Assembly: GCF_000001735.4 (NCBI RefSeq)
Contig: NC_003070.9
Location: forward strand, 2,666,001-2,730,000
DNA from: Arabidopsis thaliana
Lineage: Eukaryota; Streptophyta; Magnoliopsida; Brassicales; Brassicaceae
DNA length: 64,000 nt
Reading direction: 5' to 3'
Shown: positions 13,001 through 28,056 of the stretch, one piece after another
Layout: each line of letters begins with the position of its first letter
Position numbering within the stretch: position 1 is the stretch's first letter
Translations under genes and position numbers: made by a program
The notes under the pieces: model-generated
The model's database searches: none
Told to the model about the DNA's origin: nothing
The model's input: the letters and a program-made list of their open reading frames with translations, nothing else

Positions 13001-13382
13001 ATCTTTTTAAATAACCTAACAAGTAAATAAATAAAAAATGATATACGAACACATGATTGGATAGTAGTTTTTTTTGTTTGCAATAATTAGTACCAACTAA
13101 TTGAAATAACTGTGGTGGGAGAATTCTAGGGCTTGGTCACTCTCTTTGAAAATATAAGTGTGTATGTATACCAATAAGATAGTGGTTCTACTATTTATAA
13201 TTGGTGGAATGTTTATATATCACAGTATTAGATGTTTTTTAAAAATAAATTTGCCTTTCAATTTTTGGGTGTAGTGGGCACATTTTCCTCACATTCACTT
13301 TGGATTAAAGCTGGATGGCAACAAGAAAGGCAAGCAATTAGACCAGTCAGTTGCAGGCCAAAAGTCTAATGGCTATTACTAA
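10033..13382 (+). CDS. YAB2: YABBY-family transcription factor YAB2 (6 exons)
   Basis: Exons 10033-10101, 12103-12234, 12320-12440, 12554-12602, 12679-12754 and 13275-13382 total 555 nt, 184 residues. An N-terminal C2C2 zinc finger is split by the 2001-bp first intron: CxxC (HCSFC) in exon 1 and RCGHC in exon 2. A Ser/Thr-rich linker follows, then the HMG-like YABBY domain, starting [19 protein letters not shown] and running through [18 protein letters not shown] to FGLKLD, coded by exons 3-6. YABBY proteins are nuclear DNA-binding factors that specify abaxial identity in lateral organs. The large first intron probably carries regulatory sequence. Exon 2 starts with GTAAGT, a perfect donor motif right after its acceptor. 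All other introns are ordinary GT-AG. Confidence 0.97.
11550..11569 (+). repeat. (CT)n microsatellite in YAB2 intron 1
   Basis: About ten CT dinucleotides followed by GCTCACACACA, inside the long first intron. Candidate binding site for GAGA/BPC-type factors on the opposite strand, but this is inference from the motif alone. Confidence 0.7.
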
Positions 13383-16261
13383 AGCCTTTATATATATACA
13401 CACATATATACACTTATACGTATATATATGTGTATAGATATATATGCGTGTGTATGATTTATGTTTATCTTTGTACGTACGCATTAATGAATGTGTAAGC
13501 AGAGAGCTGATGATGGAAAGAGATCAGGCGAGGAAGAAGAAGATCATATAACGTTACATATATATACATGTATGTATATATGTTCCTTTCTTTTTTCTTG
13601 CGTGTGCTTCATCTATAACTTCATTTCTAGTTTTATTCTCCTAATAAGTGAAGTCTATAAATTTGAACCTAAAATGTTTAGGAAGAATCTTCTTTCTGAA
13701 GATTGTAATATAAATTTCAACTTTACTCATTCTGAAAAGGTGTGGTCACGACTTTATATATATAATCCCTAGTTTTATGGTAATTATTGTTGATAATACC
13801 TGAGGTTAAAGGGGGATGTATGTGGAAATTGATTGATTCTTTATCAATTTCATGGATATATAGAGTTTGTGTATACATAGAAGCACATGTATATACATAG
13901 AGTGAGTAGTAAAAGATATATAAATTCCATCTTGGGATATAAAATGGTAACTTTTATGGTGCTGAGATAATTCTGAAACTCACTCATTCCAAAGAAACAT
14001 TCTTTGCAAAAAGCAAAGGCTTCCAATGAATAGTTCACTTGGGTTGTTTTTAATACTTTTTTTTTAATCAATGAGAAATCAATGCTCGTGTCTTCTCTTG
14101 TCAGCCACAAAACTCATAATCCGGTTGAGTATCATGATTAATAATATGTCACACTTTTATGCTGCTGATCGGCTCACTATTTCAAAGAAAATCATAAGCA
14201 GCGTGAAACGGGACGGTCTAGTTTTGGTCGATACCGTTTTACATCAATGATGCGAATTTGACAAAAATATAATTTTTTCTCGACGGTAGGCACATTTTTA
14301 TGGGGGAAAAATGGTACATAATGAGCTATTATTTGTCTATGATATATAACTACCAGTTCGGTCGTGTATTAATTTGCAGTGATCGTTATCAAGATTCGAA
14401 TCGAAACCATGGGTTGTTTTAATAACATGGGCGATTTGACTTTGTCAACGCATACTCGTTTTGTGAAACTTTTGTAGTATGTGGTCTACATAAACCATGC
14501 ATTCTCTTAAAAGATAAAATATTATCGTATATGAACTCTTTTAAGTGACTACTGAATATTATAAGAAAAACGTTGTCTCTTTTGATTAAATGTAATGCAG
14601 AATAGCAATTATAAAAGTAATGCTATAGATATTTTGTTGTATAGCTGTGGTCAACTTTTGCTAAAAGAATGCCACTTTGGAAAAAATGACTCAAGCATTT
14701 AGACCAAATAGCAATCACTATAGTTTTCACGTCAACATCAAATTTCTATTCAGTATTACGTACTAATTATAACTTCATTTTCTATTTGTCCAAAATGGAC
14801 ACTAACTCCGCAGCTGGTGGCTATGTTTAATGATAAGCATCTCGTAGAGATCGTATATCCACCACTCCCGACGAAGGGTTAGAGAAGTGGGGTCGTCTCC
14901 AATGTGTGACAACAGTCTTAGAGACACTTACGTACACCTTCCATCGTCCATGCACAAATATTTTAAGAAAACAGGAAAGTAGAAAAGCTTTGGATATATG
15001 ATTTTGAATTGAGATAGGTATAAATATAGTAGTAGGAGAGGGAGAGGAAGAGAGGGAAGAGATGACATTTTTAATGAAGGGTCCAAAAGAAAAACAGAAT
15101 CTGAAACGTCAAATCATGTTAGTTGAGGTCTTTGGCTGTTTGTGCCTCTGACGGGTCTTGTCCACACACTTTAATGTTTCCTTTTCTTTCTTTCTTTTTT
15201 CACTGCCTTTTTTCTTCCTTCATTATTATGTTTTTTTGCTTCAATCTTCATTATTACCGTTTTCATTATCCTTTGTTTGTTTAACGGTAAATCTGTTTCG
15301 GAACAATTTAGTCTAATAGCCACAAATAAAAGTAGTGTAAAGAATGTATTAGTTAGTTAGATATAATTAGTTATATATAAATTGCCAAATCAAGTCCATA
15401 ACAAATTAGAAACGTGGATACACAGCTTTATCCTTAATTTTGTTTTTGTTTTAATTAGCTTACATGATTGCATGTGACACATAAATGACAAAAAACAAAT
15501 TTGACATAAACCATACTTTAAAAATAATAAAATTATGTATTAATGATGTTATTGGTTTAACTGATTTTTATTTTAGAAGTCTACACTTTAAAGTTTAATC
15601 CCTACCTCCAACATCTTTAATCCTAACAATCCTATGAAATTGTATATGCTTAAGCAGTTAACCCTAACACTGTGTACCCTTACGCTAATTTAAAAGATTC
15701 TATGAAAGTACTTCTAATTTTATATTATTTTTAGCAATAGAATTTCATAACATTAATTTCTATGCTTTATAAACATGTTTAATTCTAGATATGGTATAAC
15801 TATATTTCTTAAATTGTTACCCTAAAGTCGTATAAATGTGTGTAAAAAAAAAAGTCGTATAAATGGTGAACAATTAAATTGCAAAGATGAAAGAACACAA
15901 ATTATTCACGTGGCCAGCCCAGCCCAGTAATTGATAGATTTGTTGTTTAAGCCCAGCAATTAGTATCGAATCGAACCAATATTCTGAACCGAATACATCA
16001 TGGTTACACGACCGACACCTATAAGGTTGTCTTCTTTGATGATCAAACCTAAAGTCCGAAAAAGAAAAAAAAGAAAAAAAACCCGAAAAACTTTAGCTCA
16101 TTGAAAGACTAATTGACTAAAGACATGGCAAAAAGGATACTGTATTTAGTAATTGTTTGTGTTTGAATTGATTACGTCAAATATAGTTTGATAACGAGAT
16201 GCATATTGCAATCCCATAGCCAAACTAGAAATATACAAATTTGAATAGAAAAAGAAACGAA
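13383..16261. other. YAB2 to SSL3 intergenic spacer
   Basis: A 2.9-kb AT-rich spacer, with the YAB2 3' UTR on the left and the SSL3 3' UTR on the right. No supported gene. Near 15914-15955 there are three GCCCA motifs (AGCCCAGCCCAG and AAGCCCAGC), similar to site-II elements, with no obvious gene for them to serve. A purine-rich stretch (GGAGAGGGAGAGGAAGAG) lies near 15035-15055. Confidence 0.55.
13387..13450. repeat. Alternating TA/TG/CA purine-pyrimidine tract in YAB2 3' UTR
   Basis: A low-complexity run of alternating pyrimidine-purine dinucleotides (TATATA, CACACA, TGTGTA) starts a few bases after the YAB2 stop codon. Such a tract can form hairpins in RNA and is likely to be length-polymorphic. 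A 93-codon open frame beginning at 13491 lies downstream in the 3' UTR but has no coding character. Confidence 0.7.
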
Positions 16262-17977
16262 CTAAGGCAAGTCATATACGGCAATGAAGGACATCAATAC
16301 ACTTCCCATCCAAAGCTTCCCATCTTTCTCCTCCACTTCACTCACTGCCTTCACCACTTTCCCTTTACTATCTTCCAACACCTTTAGCACTTTCCCTTCT
16401 TCACTGTACTTCACAGCTACAGCATGAGGCCAACCACCTACCTGCAGCAAGTACTGAAACTTCACTGATATCGGCAGCTTCAGAAAGAACTTCCTCACCC
16501 TCGGGTAATGCGCCATCAAGTGTGTGAATATGTTTCTGTGGCAGTGCACCGCCACCCAGAAATCTCCATCTTTGTTTGTGCGGATGTTGTCTGGGAACCC
16601 ATGTAATAGAGCTACCACTTCTGACGTTCCAGCTTTCTCCCCTTTCAACCAGTATTTCCGTAATCTGAACAACAACAACAAAAAATGACTTAGATTCTGT
16701 TCACAGTATTGGAGTTTGTTTCTAGCAGAATCATTGAAACGATATGGAAACAACATGCTAATCGTTCCATTTTAGCTTCAATCAGAAATGCTGATTGCAG
16801 AAGTTATGCCAAGTATATATACAGACAATGATGTGGAAGTCAGAGAGGAATTAAGATGAAGGACTCACCTTCCAATAGATCCTTCACAAAAGATGAAAAA
16901 GGAGCCGTCTTTGCCGAGGGATAATCCGTTAGGAAACTGGAGATTTCTCACGAGAGTGGTAGTCTCCTTTGTTTTTGGATTGTATTTCAACACCCTCCCA
17001 CTGTCTTCCCCCGAGACAATCAAAAGCATAAATTTCCTACAAATAGCGCAATCAACATACTCAAACAAAAGTAGTAACTAGACATCGGAAGCTCATTGCA
17101 ACTTCTTGTAGATCCTCAAAAGATAAACAGAATTCAACATTTAAGGCTCTGAAGTTATAGCCGCAGTCAAAATTTTCAATTTATGTGCCTATGACAGATC
17201 ATTTCAATCAATATAACATGAGTTCCAAAAAGCAACACTTTATGCAAGCCACTGATCAGGAGAGTTAGTAAAGATCAAAACTTTAAAACCTTACATACCT
17301 TCGTTGGAAGAAAGAGCTGCTATCAGTAAAGTAAACATTGCCTTCATCATCAATGTCAAGATCATTGGTAAATCTCAAAGGCACACCATCAGCCTCGTTT
17401 GTAACAGAAGTTGCTAAACCTCCTTCCGGACCAACTTTCATTATCCCCAAATACGCATCTGCAATGTACAAATCCCCATTTTTCTTGTCGAATCGAAGAC
17501 CTAAAGGCCGACCACAGATATCTTCATCCTTTAAGTAATCCAAAAGCGATGGCTTAGGATCACATAGCTCTGACCTAATAAAACATCAAAGTTGAGAACT
17601 TTACTGGAAACGAAATGGTCACAAAGACTCGATTGCAATCACAAGACTCACCGATTGTTCGAAGTATATGCGAAATCTGTCCAACGAGTGCCATTCCAAA
17701 AGAGAATTCGACCGTCGGCGACTCCGGTATAAGGACCACGACCTTGCGGATCGAAAGCAATGCTCTCGGGACCTTGAACCTCGTTAAGAAACCTGATCTC
17801 TGAATTCTGCAACAGATTCTGGCGGTCTCTCTCCTTTGGAAGTGACGATAACGGAGGCATGTCAATCTTGTAAGTTTTGAAATCCGGGAACTTGGAAATG
17901 GAGCTGTGACTGAAGGGATCGATAGCGCAATAGATGGCAAAGACGAGAAAGATCTTCGCGAGTATGCTCATGGCCAT
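16262..17977 (-). CDS. SSL3: Strictosidine synthase-like protein, six-bladed beta-propeller (4 exons)
   Basis: Exons 17977-17652, 17574-17299, 17036-16869 and 16664-16262 total 1173 nt, 390 residues. An N-terminal hydrophobic segment (about residues 4-20) acts as a signal peptide or membrane anchor, followed by the Str_synth/SMP-30-like propeller: GPESIAFDPQGRGPYTG, GRPLGLRFDKKNGDLYIADA, FTNDLDIDDEGNVYFTDSSS, FPNGLSLGKDGSFFIF and GFPDNIRTNKDGDFWVAVH mark successive blades. Enzymes of this fold condense tryptamine with secologanin in alkaloid-producing plants. Arabidopsis makes no such alkaloids, and SSL proteins resemble animal APMAP, so the substrate is unknown. Expected in the secretory pathway. 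The ATG gives MAM; the second Met two codons on is a possible alternative. Divergent from SDH6. Confidence 0.95.
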
Positions 17978-18339
17978 TTTCTTTGTACGAGGGATGATGA
18001 TGATGATTTGAAGAAGAAAATGGTTGGGGAAGTTTTAAGGTAGAGAAGTAGAGAAGAAGTAGTTGCAGTAGAGTACACTTTTCTGGTTGAAAATTTAAAA
18101 CTTTTCTCAATTGCTGCTCTTTTTCGATATATTAAGAAAAGTCAAGGAGCAATTGCAAATCGGCTAATCTGATGGCAACCCGGTATTAAATTAAAAAAAG
18201 AAACATGAAAACCGGGTGAACCGGATCGACCTTCCATTTTTTCGGTAGACCAGTTTTATTTATTCTGCAAATAATAATCGTCTTCAATCAGAGAAAAAGT
18301 TTGCAGTGAGAAGGAGATTGATTAATCGATCTGAGAAAG
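17978..18339. promoter_or_regulatory. SSL3/SDH6 divergent promoter
   Basis: 362 bp separate the two start codons, so both leaders and core promoters are compressed here. Visible landmarks are a (GAT)n run at about 17992-18007 next to the SSL3 start, several CCGG/ACCGG palindrome pieces around 18180-18225, and an AT-rich core between. No specific factor site is assigned. Confidence 0.5.
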
Positions 18340-19395
18340 ATGGGAGATTCGGAGTCATTTGTTGGGAAAAATTGGAATGGATTGAAGGATTTCTGGAGTG
18401 ATAGGTTATCATTTTTCGAAAATTACACCAGATTCACCAAACGCGACGCGCCTCTTCCTTCTTGGTCTTCCTCCGACGTCGAGGAATTCATTGCCTCCGA
18501 TCCCGTTCATGGACCCACCGTAATTTCCTTCTATCTTTCTCTCGCTCTGTGTTTTGGAATCTATAGATATTGTTGGTCCATTATCTATGACTCGGCTGGT
18601 ACTCGATTTTACTCTGCTGTCATCGGTTTATTTTTTTCTTCTTCATTTGATTTTCCATTGGAAAGTTTCTGTTACTTTTTGATATAATAAAGTTCCACTA
18701 GGCTAGGTTTTTCTGGCTTTAGTCCTTGGAAGCACAGATACAAGAGGACTAAGCCCACTGCATCGTCGTCGGATGGCATAAAAAACCTAGCAAAAACTGA
18801 ACTGTTGGTTTGGTATTTGGTATTCTTACTGAAGATCTTACGTTTGGTACTCATTGTGTATTTGTGGTCATCCTATCCAGCTGAAAACGGCTAGGGAAGC
18901 TGTGACGTTTGGTGTTACCGGAGCTGCACTTGGAGCTGTCTCTACTGCTGCTTTTGCCTGGAAATACTCCAGGAGTCCACATGGTAATGACATTTCTCTC
19001 TCTGTGAATAACTATTTGCTCTTTATAAACCTCACTTGTTTCTTCAAACGAAGACACAAAGCTTGCAATTCAGGGATAATGGGATTATTTGGGAGTCAAT
19101 TAGACCTTTATGTCCTATATTGATAATACTTGGAAACTGGTTTGAAAGTTTATGCAGTTCTCATGGCGCTTACATTGTTTCTCAATACTAAATTGCTGTT
19201 TATTTTTCTTCCAACTTTTGACACCTCTAAACTACTGCTGGTGCGACAGGTGCTGCATTGTCCTTCTTAGGAGGAGGTGTTTTTGGTTGGACCTTTGGGC
19301 AAGAGGTCGCCAACCACACACTGCAACTCTACAAGTTGGACACAATGGCAGCCCAAGTTAAGTTCATGGAATGGTGGGAACGTAAGTCTCAATAA
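18340..19395 (+). CDS. SDH6: Succinate dehydrogenase subunit 6, plant-specific complex II protein (3 exons)
   Basis: Exons 18340-18519, 18881-18983 and 19250-19395 total 429 nt, 142 residues. The sequence matches the plant-specific SDH6 accessory subunit of mitochondrial complex II as I recall it. The N-terminal half is hydrophilic (MGDSESFVGKNWNGLKDFW). The C-terminal half holds two glycine/alanine-rich hydrophobic stretches (VTFGVTGAALGAVSTAAFAW and ALSFLGGGVFGWTFG) that could span or lie in the inner membrane, ending in a charged FMEWWERKSQ tail. The function of the extra plant subunits is unsettled; a structural or membrane-anchoring role is the usual inference. A perfect GTAAGT lies in the last codons before the stop. 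Confidence 0.93.
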
Positions 19396-19979
19396 AGGTC
19401 CTGAATCTAAAACGAAGACGTGTGCTGCTTTCTCGTCCAGAGTATCTTCTTGGGAACAACATGAAATGCTGATTATCCATCCATTTCCAGACTTTCGCCT
19501 TTGAAACTTTTTCTATTCTCACTCTTGGAACATGTTTGCCTTGTCTTAATAATACAACATGCCTCATGAATGTTTTGAAGATTTGAGAAAATGAATTCAA
19601 AGAAACCAAATGGTCTCAAAAGAATCAGGGAATGACGACTACCCCAACTGAGCACATATCGAAACCTTTCCTTTGATGATTCATATTAGTAACTTTTCTT
19701 CATGTTGAGTTTGTTTTTTATGAAACTTACAAATTAACAACGAAGCATTTGCTTTCGTGTGTATTCGTACAAATATGATCAAGTAGAGGCCTGAAATTGT
19801 TCATGACTACTGTCGGTCTATTTTTTCATACAAATTGCTAACTACAACACAAATTGCCCTTCGGACTTGAAGAAACAAAATCCACTCCCATTGATCATAT
19901 AAAGCAGATTTAAATAAGTAGCCTCTGAAGCAATATACCATACAAACCAGCCGAGAGATCCAGCAGGAAGGTGTTCCAC
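19396..19979. other. Convergent 3' region between SDH6 and NFS2
   Basis: 584 bp between two stop codons pointing at each other; it holds both 3' UTRs. No further coding sequence or repeat was recognised. Confidence 0.65.
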
Positions 19980-22547
<2,568 letters not shown>

Positions 22548-23109
22548 GGTGGAGAAGACGAATGAACAAGAGTGAGTCTTCAAAGTCACAAGTTCGACCA
22601 CAGGCGGCGGTCAAAAGATTAATTTCATCTAAAGATATGGGCCGAATTAGGCCTTTTACTCCATTAAATGGGCCCTTGGTTTTTAAGGTCCAATCAAACC
22701 GGTTAAATACCGGTTCAACCGACTTTGAAACACTACAAAACACGTTATCTAAAATATCCTCCATTTAGTAGAAAAAGGCAGTTGACAGATATTTATGAAA
22801 GAAGTAATGATACGTAGGGAAGCGAAGACAGCAAAAGTAAGGTGTGAGAGTGAGAGATCACATGGGGAAGAGCAAAGAGGCGTTGTCATTTGATTGGACC
22901 GACCACTTCGTATCGTCTCATGTTCCTTCGCATCCCCAAGAATTGTCCACATGTCACACTCACACATGTCTTGGTTTTATATGCAGTCAATGACGAGCTC
23001 ATTATTACTTTATGTACAGTTTCTTATGCCTTTCTTTATTACAAAGAAAGATCAATCAACGAATCACAATTTATAATCAAGAAAAACGGACAAGAGAGTA
23101 AGAAGAATT
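22548..23109. promoter_or_regulatory. NFS2/ENODL18 divergent promoter
   Basis: 562 bp between start codons. On the NFS2 side two TGGGCC site-II elements stand at 22638-22643 and 22669-22674, the latter inside a GGGCCC palindrome; such TCP-bound elements are typical of housekeeping and organelle-protein genes. On the ENODL18 side two ACATGT palindromes (about 22949 and 22965) flank CACACTCACA. Confidence 0.6.
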
Positions 23110-23881
23110 ATGTCGCCTTCTTGTTCATCTTGTGTCAATGTGTTACTCATCATGTGCCTTATGCTTCTGAGTTTATCAGCTGATGCGTACAAGAACTACA
23201 CTGTGGGAGAGTCCACGGGATGGTTCGATATTCAAGAGAGACCCTCTGCTAATTATCAGAAATGGGCCGATTCCAAATCCTTTTCTTTGGGTGATTTCCT
23301 CAGTAAGATTTTTTTCTTCAACCCCATTTTCGTTACTACAATAACTTAGCAAAATGTTATATCGTTTGTTTTGTTTTCAATATGTAGTATTCAACACAGA
23401 TAGCAACCATTCGGTGGTTCAGACATATGATTTCAAAACATACAAAGATTGTGATTACGACAACAATGAAAACAATGATACAACAGAGTGGTCGGCTGCA
23501 AATCCTTCAGCAACATCTCCTGTTCCCGTCTCAATAAGTGTTCCTCTTGTTAAAGAAGGTTCCAATTATTTCTTCTCGGGAAACTATGATGGCGAACAAT
23601 GTAAATTCGGTCAGCATTTTATGATCAATGTAACACATGGTCAGGGCTTACCAGATTCATCATCACCAGATGATGCTGCTGCACCTGGACCTAGCGAATC
23701 CTCTCAGTCCGGTGATGATGAAGTTGCTCCTGATACCATCGTCCCGGCCAATTTCGATCATCCTAAAGATATTGAAAGTGCTGATGATGATAAAGAGGTT
23801 CATAGTAAAAAAAGTTCTTCTTCCACAACAAAAACTAGTTTGTTTTGTTTTGTCTTTATGGGGCTCTTTGCATCATTTTAA
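23110..23881 (+). CDS. ENODL18: Early nodulin-like / phytocyanin-domain protein, probably GPI-anchored (2 exons)
   Basis: Exons 23110-23302 and 23388-23881 total 687 nt, 228 residues. Order: signal peptide (to about SADA, residue 26), plastocyanin-like domain (residues ~27-135) with the disulfide cysteines in YKDCD and GEQCKFG, a Ser/Pro/Asp-rich arabinogalactan-like linker, and a hydrophobic C-terminal tail after a Lys/Ser/Thr stretch that fits a GPI-anchor signal. Of the type I copper positions one His is kept (NHSVV), but the second His/Cys pair is not (YFFSGN, GEQC), so it should not bind copper. This is usual for ENODL proteins, which sit at the outer face of the plasma membrane. The symbol is from recall of the locus. 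Confidence 0.92.
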
Positions 23882-25545
23882 TCAAATATTCTTTCATATT
23901 TGTATGTATATGCATTCTGTTTTCTTCTTTTTCATAACTAGGATAATAATAATCAAAGAAACAAAAGAGTATTAGTGGAAATTTTAAAGCAGTGAGGGAA
24001 TAAAGAAAAAAAGAGTAAAGATCATGAGTTATCCTTTTTTTATCGAATATAGTTTGTATTATGTTCAGTTTTTTACTTCGGATTTTGATGTCTCAAAGTT
24101 GAGTATCACTTGTTCTCCGAGATGCTTCAACGTAGAACTGCAATTTTTGTTTTTATGATCTAATTGTATCAACAACAATATGCATTATGACGGATATAAA
24201 TCTAGTAGGTGACACAATACCGACTCCACTACAGATTATTAGGTTATACATACTAATCTGATTTGATGGACTAATTCATTGTATCTACAATATTTGTAGT
24301 CACAAATGACAAATCTATAAAGTTGATTAATTAATGTTCATCCGTTATCTAAATTGTTTTTTCCAACCACTTTTATTACAAAAGTTTTTAAAAGGTGTAT
24401 TGTATCAAAGAACTTAAATAATTTGACATATTCTAGAATTTCCAATCACGGGGATTTTACTTTTACATTAATTATATACAAAAAATACTGTCAACAACAA
24501 TTTTAACCAATTTAAAGGTCGTCAAATCATTATCACAAGAAAGGAAATGATGAGAACATCGTCAACAACATGGTTAATCAAAATGATCATTACATGAGTT
24601 GACATAGAAACTGTGCTAAAAAGCTTAAGGATGCATTAACATGTTAACTCAAGAGATTATGGATTCCATTCAGGATGTGATGTCTAATTGTCTATCATGT
24701 TTGACCACATTTTCGCTAGTCAAGAAACTCCAAAAGAAGGGACTATTTATTTGTGGTCAAGTCAAGAATCATTTTATAATTCATTATCCATGGAGAATGA
24801 CCTAGCAACTTCCAATATTCATGCACTATCTTAACTTTATTTATGTTCTCAAAAACTGTCTTTATCATCATTTGCTTTCATTTCACGCAAATATTTTCTT
24901 TTAAATAAGTGTAATCTCCTCTCCAATGGGATCCAATGGAGCCCTTTTTCTATCAAGTAGTATTTTCTTTTGCTTTCACTTCATCGTCTCTTTCCGGATT
25001 TAGTTACTCAATCTTGCTTTTAGATTTTACTTTCCGGATTCCAATATGCGATGGCTTTATTGTTTGGACAAACCGTTTTGGTTGTTCGTGTTTATTAAAT
25101 AGCCTTTCAATCAAATTTACAGGTACAAGGCATCACATTCATACAAATTCATTACAAGGATCGTCCACGTGCTTGTTTAGCTGGAAACAACTACAAAACT
25201 CAACAAAGTACAATAAATTTAGGATAAGAGAGAGTTGATGCCTTTGTCTTCCGCTGGCACATGGGTTACATAACATCAGAATTCGTAATGATACACGACA
25301 CCCATTTCCCATTAAGCAAAAAAATAAATAGAAAGATTAAATAAATATAATAAATCTCCATCGAATAAAAAAAGAAGAAGAACCAAAAAAAGAAATATAC
25401 AAAGGGTTGGTGGCCGAAACTTTTGTGAGGAGGAGGACATGAAATGGTGGTGGTGGTGGTGGTGGTTGCAAGCAAGCAAGGTGGTAGTAGCAGATATAGT
25501 TACAAGGGGATTCAAATGAGCCATTGTTGTTGTGTTTTCTTTTTC
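23882..25545. other. ENODL18 to FATB convergent spacer and 3' UTRs
   Basis: 1.66 kb of AT-rich DNA with no supported gene. A seven-unit TGG run at 25445-25465 lies about 80 bp past the FATB stop and reads (CCA)n in the FATB transcript, so it probably sits in the 3' UTR. Frames open on the + strand around 24936-25238 have no homology that I recognise. Confidence 0.6.
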
Positions 25546-27409
25546 TTACGGTGCAGTTCCCCAAGTTGTTGTTGGTGTTTTACTACTCCACTCTGTTCTT
25601 CCTCTCACCACTTCCGCTCCATCCTGGAGTCGGAGCAAATGCTGACATTCCACATCCCCCGCTGTTGCCAGGTTACCGATATCGCAACCCGTAACTGCAG
25701 TGAGGGACTGAAGCACACTGTCTCTCCCGCATTCCCTCCGATACTCCAGAGTCATGCTTTTCAGCTTCTGCCTCTCCATTATTCCCACTGGAGCACTCTC
25801 CAGGATCCACCCAATGTACTTTACATTATTCACATGCTGGTTAACATCTAGGTCACTCCATCGAGGCTGAAAATGTTCATTACCAAGCCATTAGAGAGTC
25901 TTACAAGCTGGTCAAAGGTTTGTTGAAACATACAGCAGTAAATACTAGATACTTACAGTGAGACCAGATCGAACATAGTCAGCAGTCTTGTCATCAATTT
26001 TTGTTAACTTTCTGCTGTCCTCGGCAAGGACAGGATCAGAATTCACAAAATAAGGCTCTATTTCCCCTCGAACCTCTTCAGGAATCTTTGACAATCTCCT
26101 TGTCAGTTTATTCATCATCACCCACACACTGCAAGATAATATTTTGCAATACATCTGTCAAATAGCTAACCCATGAGACCAAAAAATTCCTAATTATTCA
26201 TTACATAAACTTGTGTAGTTTTTTGTTTAATTGATGATAGAGCAAACACTATAAAAAGAGAGTAAAGACATCAGGTATCTTCATCAGAAAGACCAATGAA
26301 TGATCAGATGAAGAAAATGAGAATAACTTATAAATATACCAAAAGAAAATCTAACCTTGATGCTCGTGTTAAGGTTTCTCCAGTATTACAGTCCCGAACT
26401 AGCCAATCACGACGCATACCATTCTTTCCAGACTGACTGACCCAGGTGTCTACTTCAACAACATCTCCCCTGTGAGGCATATATTGAATAAGCAAATGAG
26501 TTATGATGCAATATAATATGCATGCAGAGCATATAATTCAGGGTGCAAGAAGTCATTAGTCATATGAGCATATATCTCGTACTGTAAAAGCAGTATCAAC
26601 TGAAAAAACGAAATACACATCATTTTTCCCAAACCTGGTTAAAAAGAGTGAGAGCATGAACCTGCAGAACCAGGTTTATGCAAGAGGATAGCTTACCAAG
26701 TAGGATATTTATCAACCACAACCTGCATACGAGTGACAACCCATATCAAGTTCTTCTTAAACATCTCAGGTGTAGAGCCAAACCCATCTCCAAGCAATCC
26801 AGCAGTCTTAACATGATTAAGCGCCGTTTCCTGTCATGAGCATAAGAGCTTGTTCATACATATCAATTAAACCAGTGACAACAGGTAACCGTAATCATAA
26901 TCAAATGGTACCTGCAGATGATTCATGACGGTTTCTATAGATGCAGAGCGATCAGCACCTATTTCATATGACCTAATAGAAAAATTCTGACGGAACACAA
27001 GGCCATCCTGAACAATTCTCCCTATACCAAAAGGATCCACCAGCATGTCAGAACGCCTAGGTTTCCAATCAAGCATCATCCACTGTTTCTCAGCCGCTAA
27101 GAAAATCGTAGTTATAGCAGCAAGAAGCATGCTCCAGTCAGGTAACTGGTTGATGAAAGTTCTCGGCGCAGGGTGTGATGAGGTCTCGGTATCAGTCCTT
27201 ACAATATCTACAGAACCAGGCAAACCAACCTTTTTCCCATTAATCTTAGGTGGAGCCTGAGCGTTTGGTTTAACCTTCATCCTACCAGAGTTAGGTGCAG
27301 AATTGAGTCCAGCAAGATTCGTAGACCCAATCTTATTGCCTTTTCCATTAGGATCAAGTGAAGAAGATGGTACAGGAAAGAATGACGACGTAGCAGAGGT
27401 GGCCACCAT
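25546..27409 (-). CDS. FATB: Palmitoyl-acyl carrier protein thioesterase, plastid (5 coding exons)
   Basis: Coding exons 27409-26912, 26830-26697, 26469-26356, 26128-25957 and 25866-25546 total 1239 nt, 412 residues. N-terminal transit region (MVATSATSSFFPVPSSSLDP on), then a short hydrophobic helix (LPDWSMLLAAITTIFLAA, about residues 88-105) typical of FatB but not FatA, then a double hot-dog fold. Catalytic residues are visible in DVNQHVNN (Asp/Asn/His) and EYRRECG (Glu/Cys). It hydrolyses saturated acyl-ACP, mainly 16:0-ACP, ending chain growth and releasing fatty acid for export from the chloroplast. The substrate-pocket first hot-dog domain ends with the exon 4/5 junction near GLTPRWSDLD. 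A spliced leader intron lies upstream. Confidence 0.98.
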
Positions 27410-27436
27410 GACGAGGAGATGAAGCGTTCAAAGACA

Positions 27437-27625
27437 CTGCCACCAAATAAAGATCGAAAAAAGTTAGCTCAAGTGAGTGATAATAAAATAAATGCTACAT
27501 CTTTTAGCTACTAGCAGGAGGATCTTCCTAAAGTAGGTATAATTTGTAGTTAACTACAAAAATGGCAGAAGAGGAAAAGGACTTCCATAAACGAAGTAAA
27601 CAAACACTAAAAATCTTCAACACAC

Positions 27626-27660
<35 letters not shown>

Positions 27661-28056
27661 CTTTTTGTTATTGCGTAAATTGTAAGATAATCCAGTTCGG
27701 CCACTGAGACTATTATGTAAATCGTCATTGTATTCAAAGATTCAACATTTGCCAAAAGAGGTTTCCGAAGTTTTGGTAGAAACCAATTTGATGCAGGTAA
27801 GAAAAAAAACACCAGATCTGAAATACAAAACAACAAAGAACAGAAGCGAGAAAAAGCTAAAGCCGGTAAAACCAGATCGTAGAAACGCAAAAGAAAAACA
27901 AAAACTTGTATTAGAAAAAATGTAATTCAAACATCATTCTTCAATCAAACATCAATCAGATGAAGAATCCGAACCAGCGACGAAGAGATTCAGAAATTAC
28001 ACAAAGAGAAGAAGAACCCAAAAAAAACAAAAAAATGAAAGAGAGAGAGATCTTAC
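27437..28056 (-). other. Predicted leader intron of FATB
   Basis: A leftward acceptor (GGTGGCAG, ending at 27437) lies 27 bp before the FATB ATG, and a strong donor (CATATTG then GTAAGATC, at 28056) lies 620 bp away. Splicing would join a pyrimidine-rich leader exon (right of 28057) to the coding exon. It fits the frequent presence of leader introns in such genes; a full-length cDNA would decide. Confidence 0.7.
27626..27660. repeat. (CA)n(A)n simple repeat in the FATB leader intron
   Basis: Seven CA dinucleotides run directly into 22 A residues. On the FATB transcript strand this reads poly(T) then (TG)n. Likely length-polymorphic. Confidence 0.85.

Noticed and set aside
13491..13772. 93-codon + frame after YAB2
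   Set aside because: It lies in the YAB2 3' UTR, is low in complexity and rich in hydrophobic/aromatic codons typical of AT-rich noise, and has no splice partners.
24936..25238. 100-codon + frame between ENODL18 and FATB
   Set aside because: No recognised homology, Phe/Ser-rich AT noise, and no supporting promoter or splice context.
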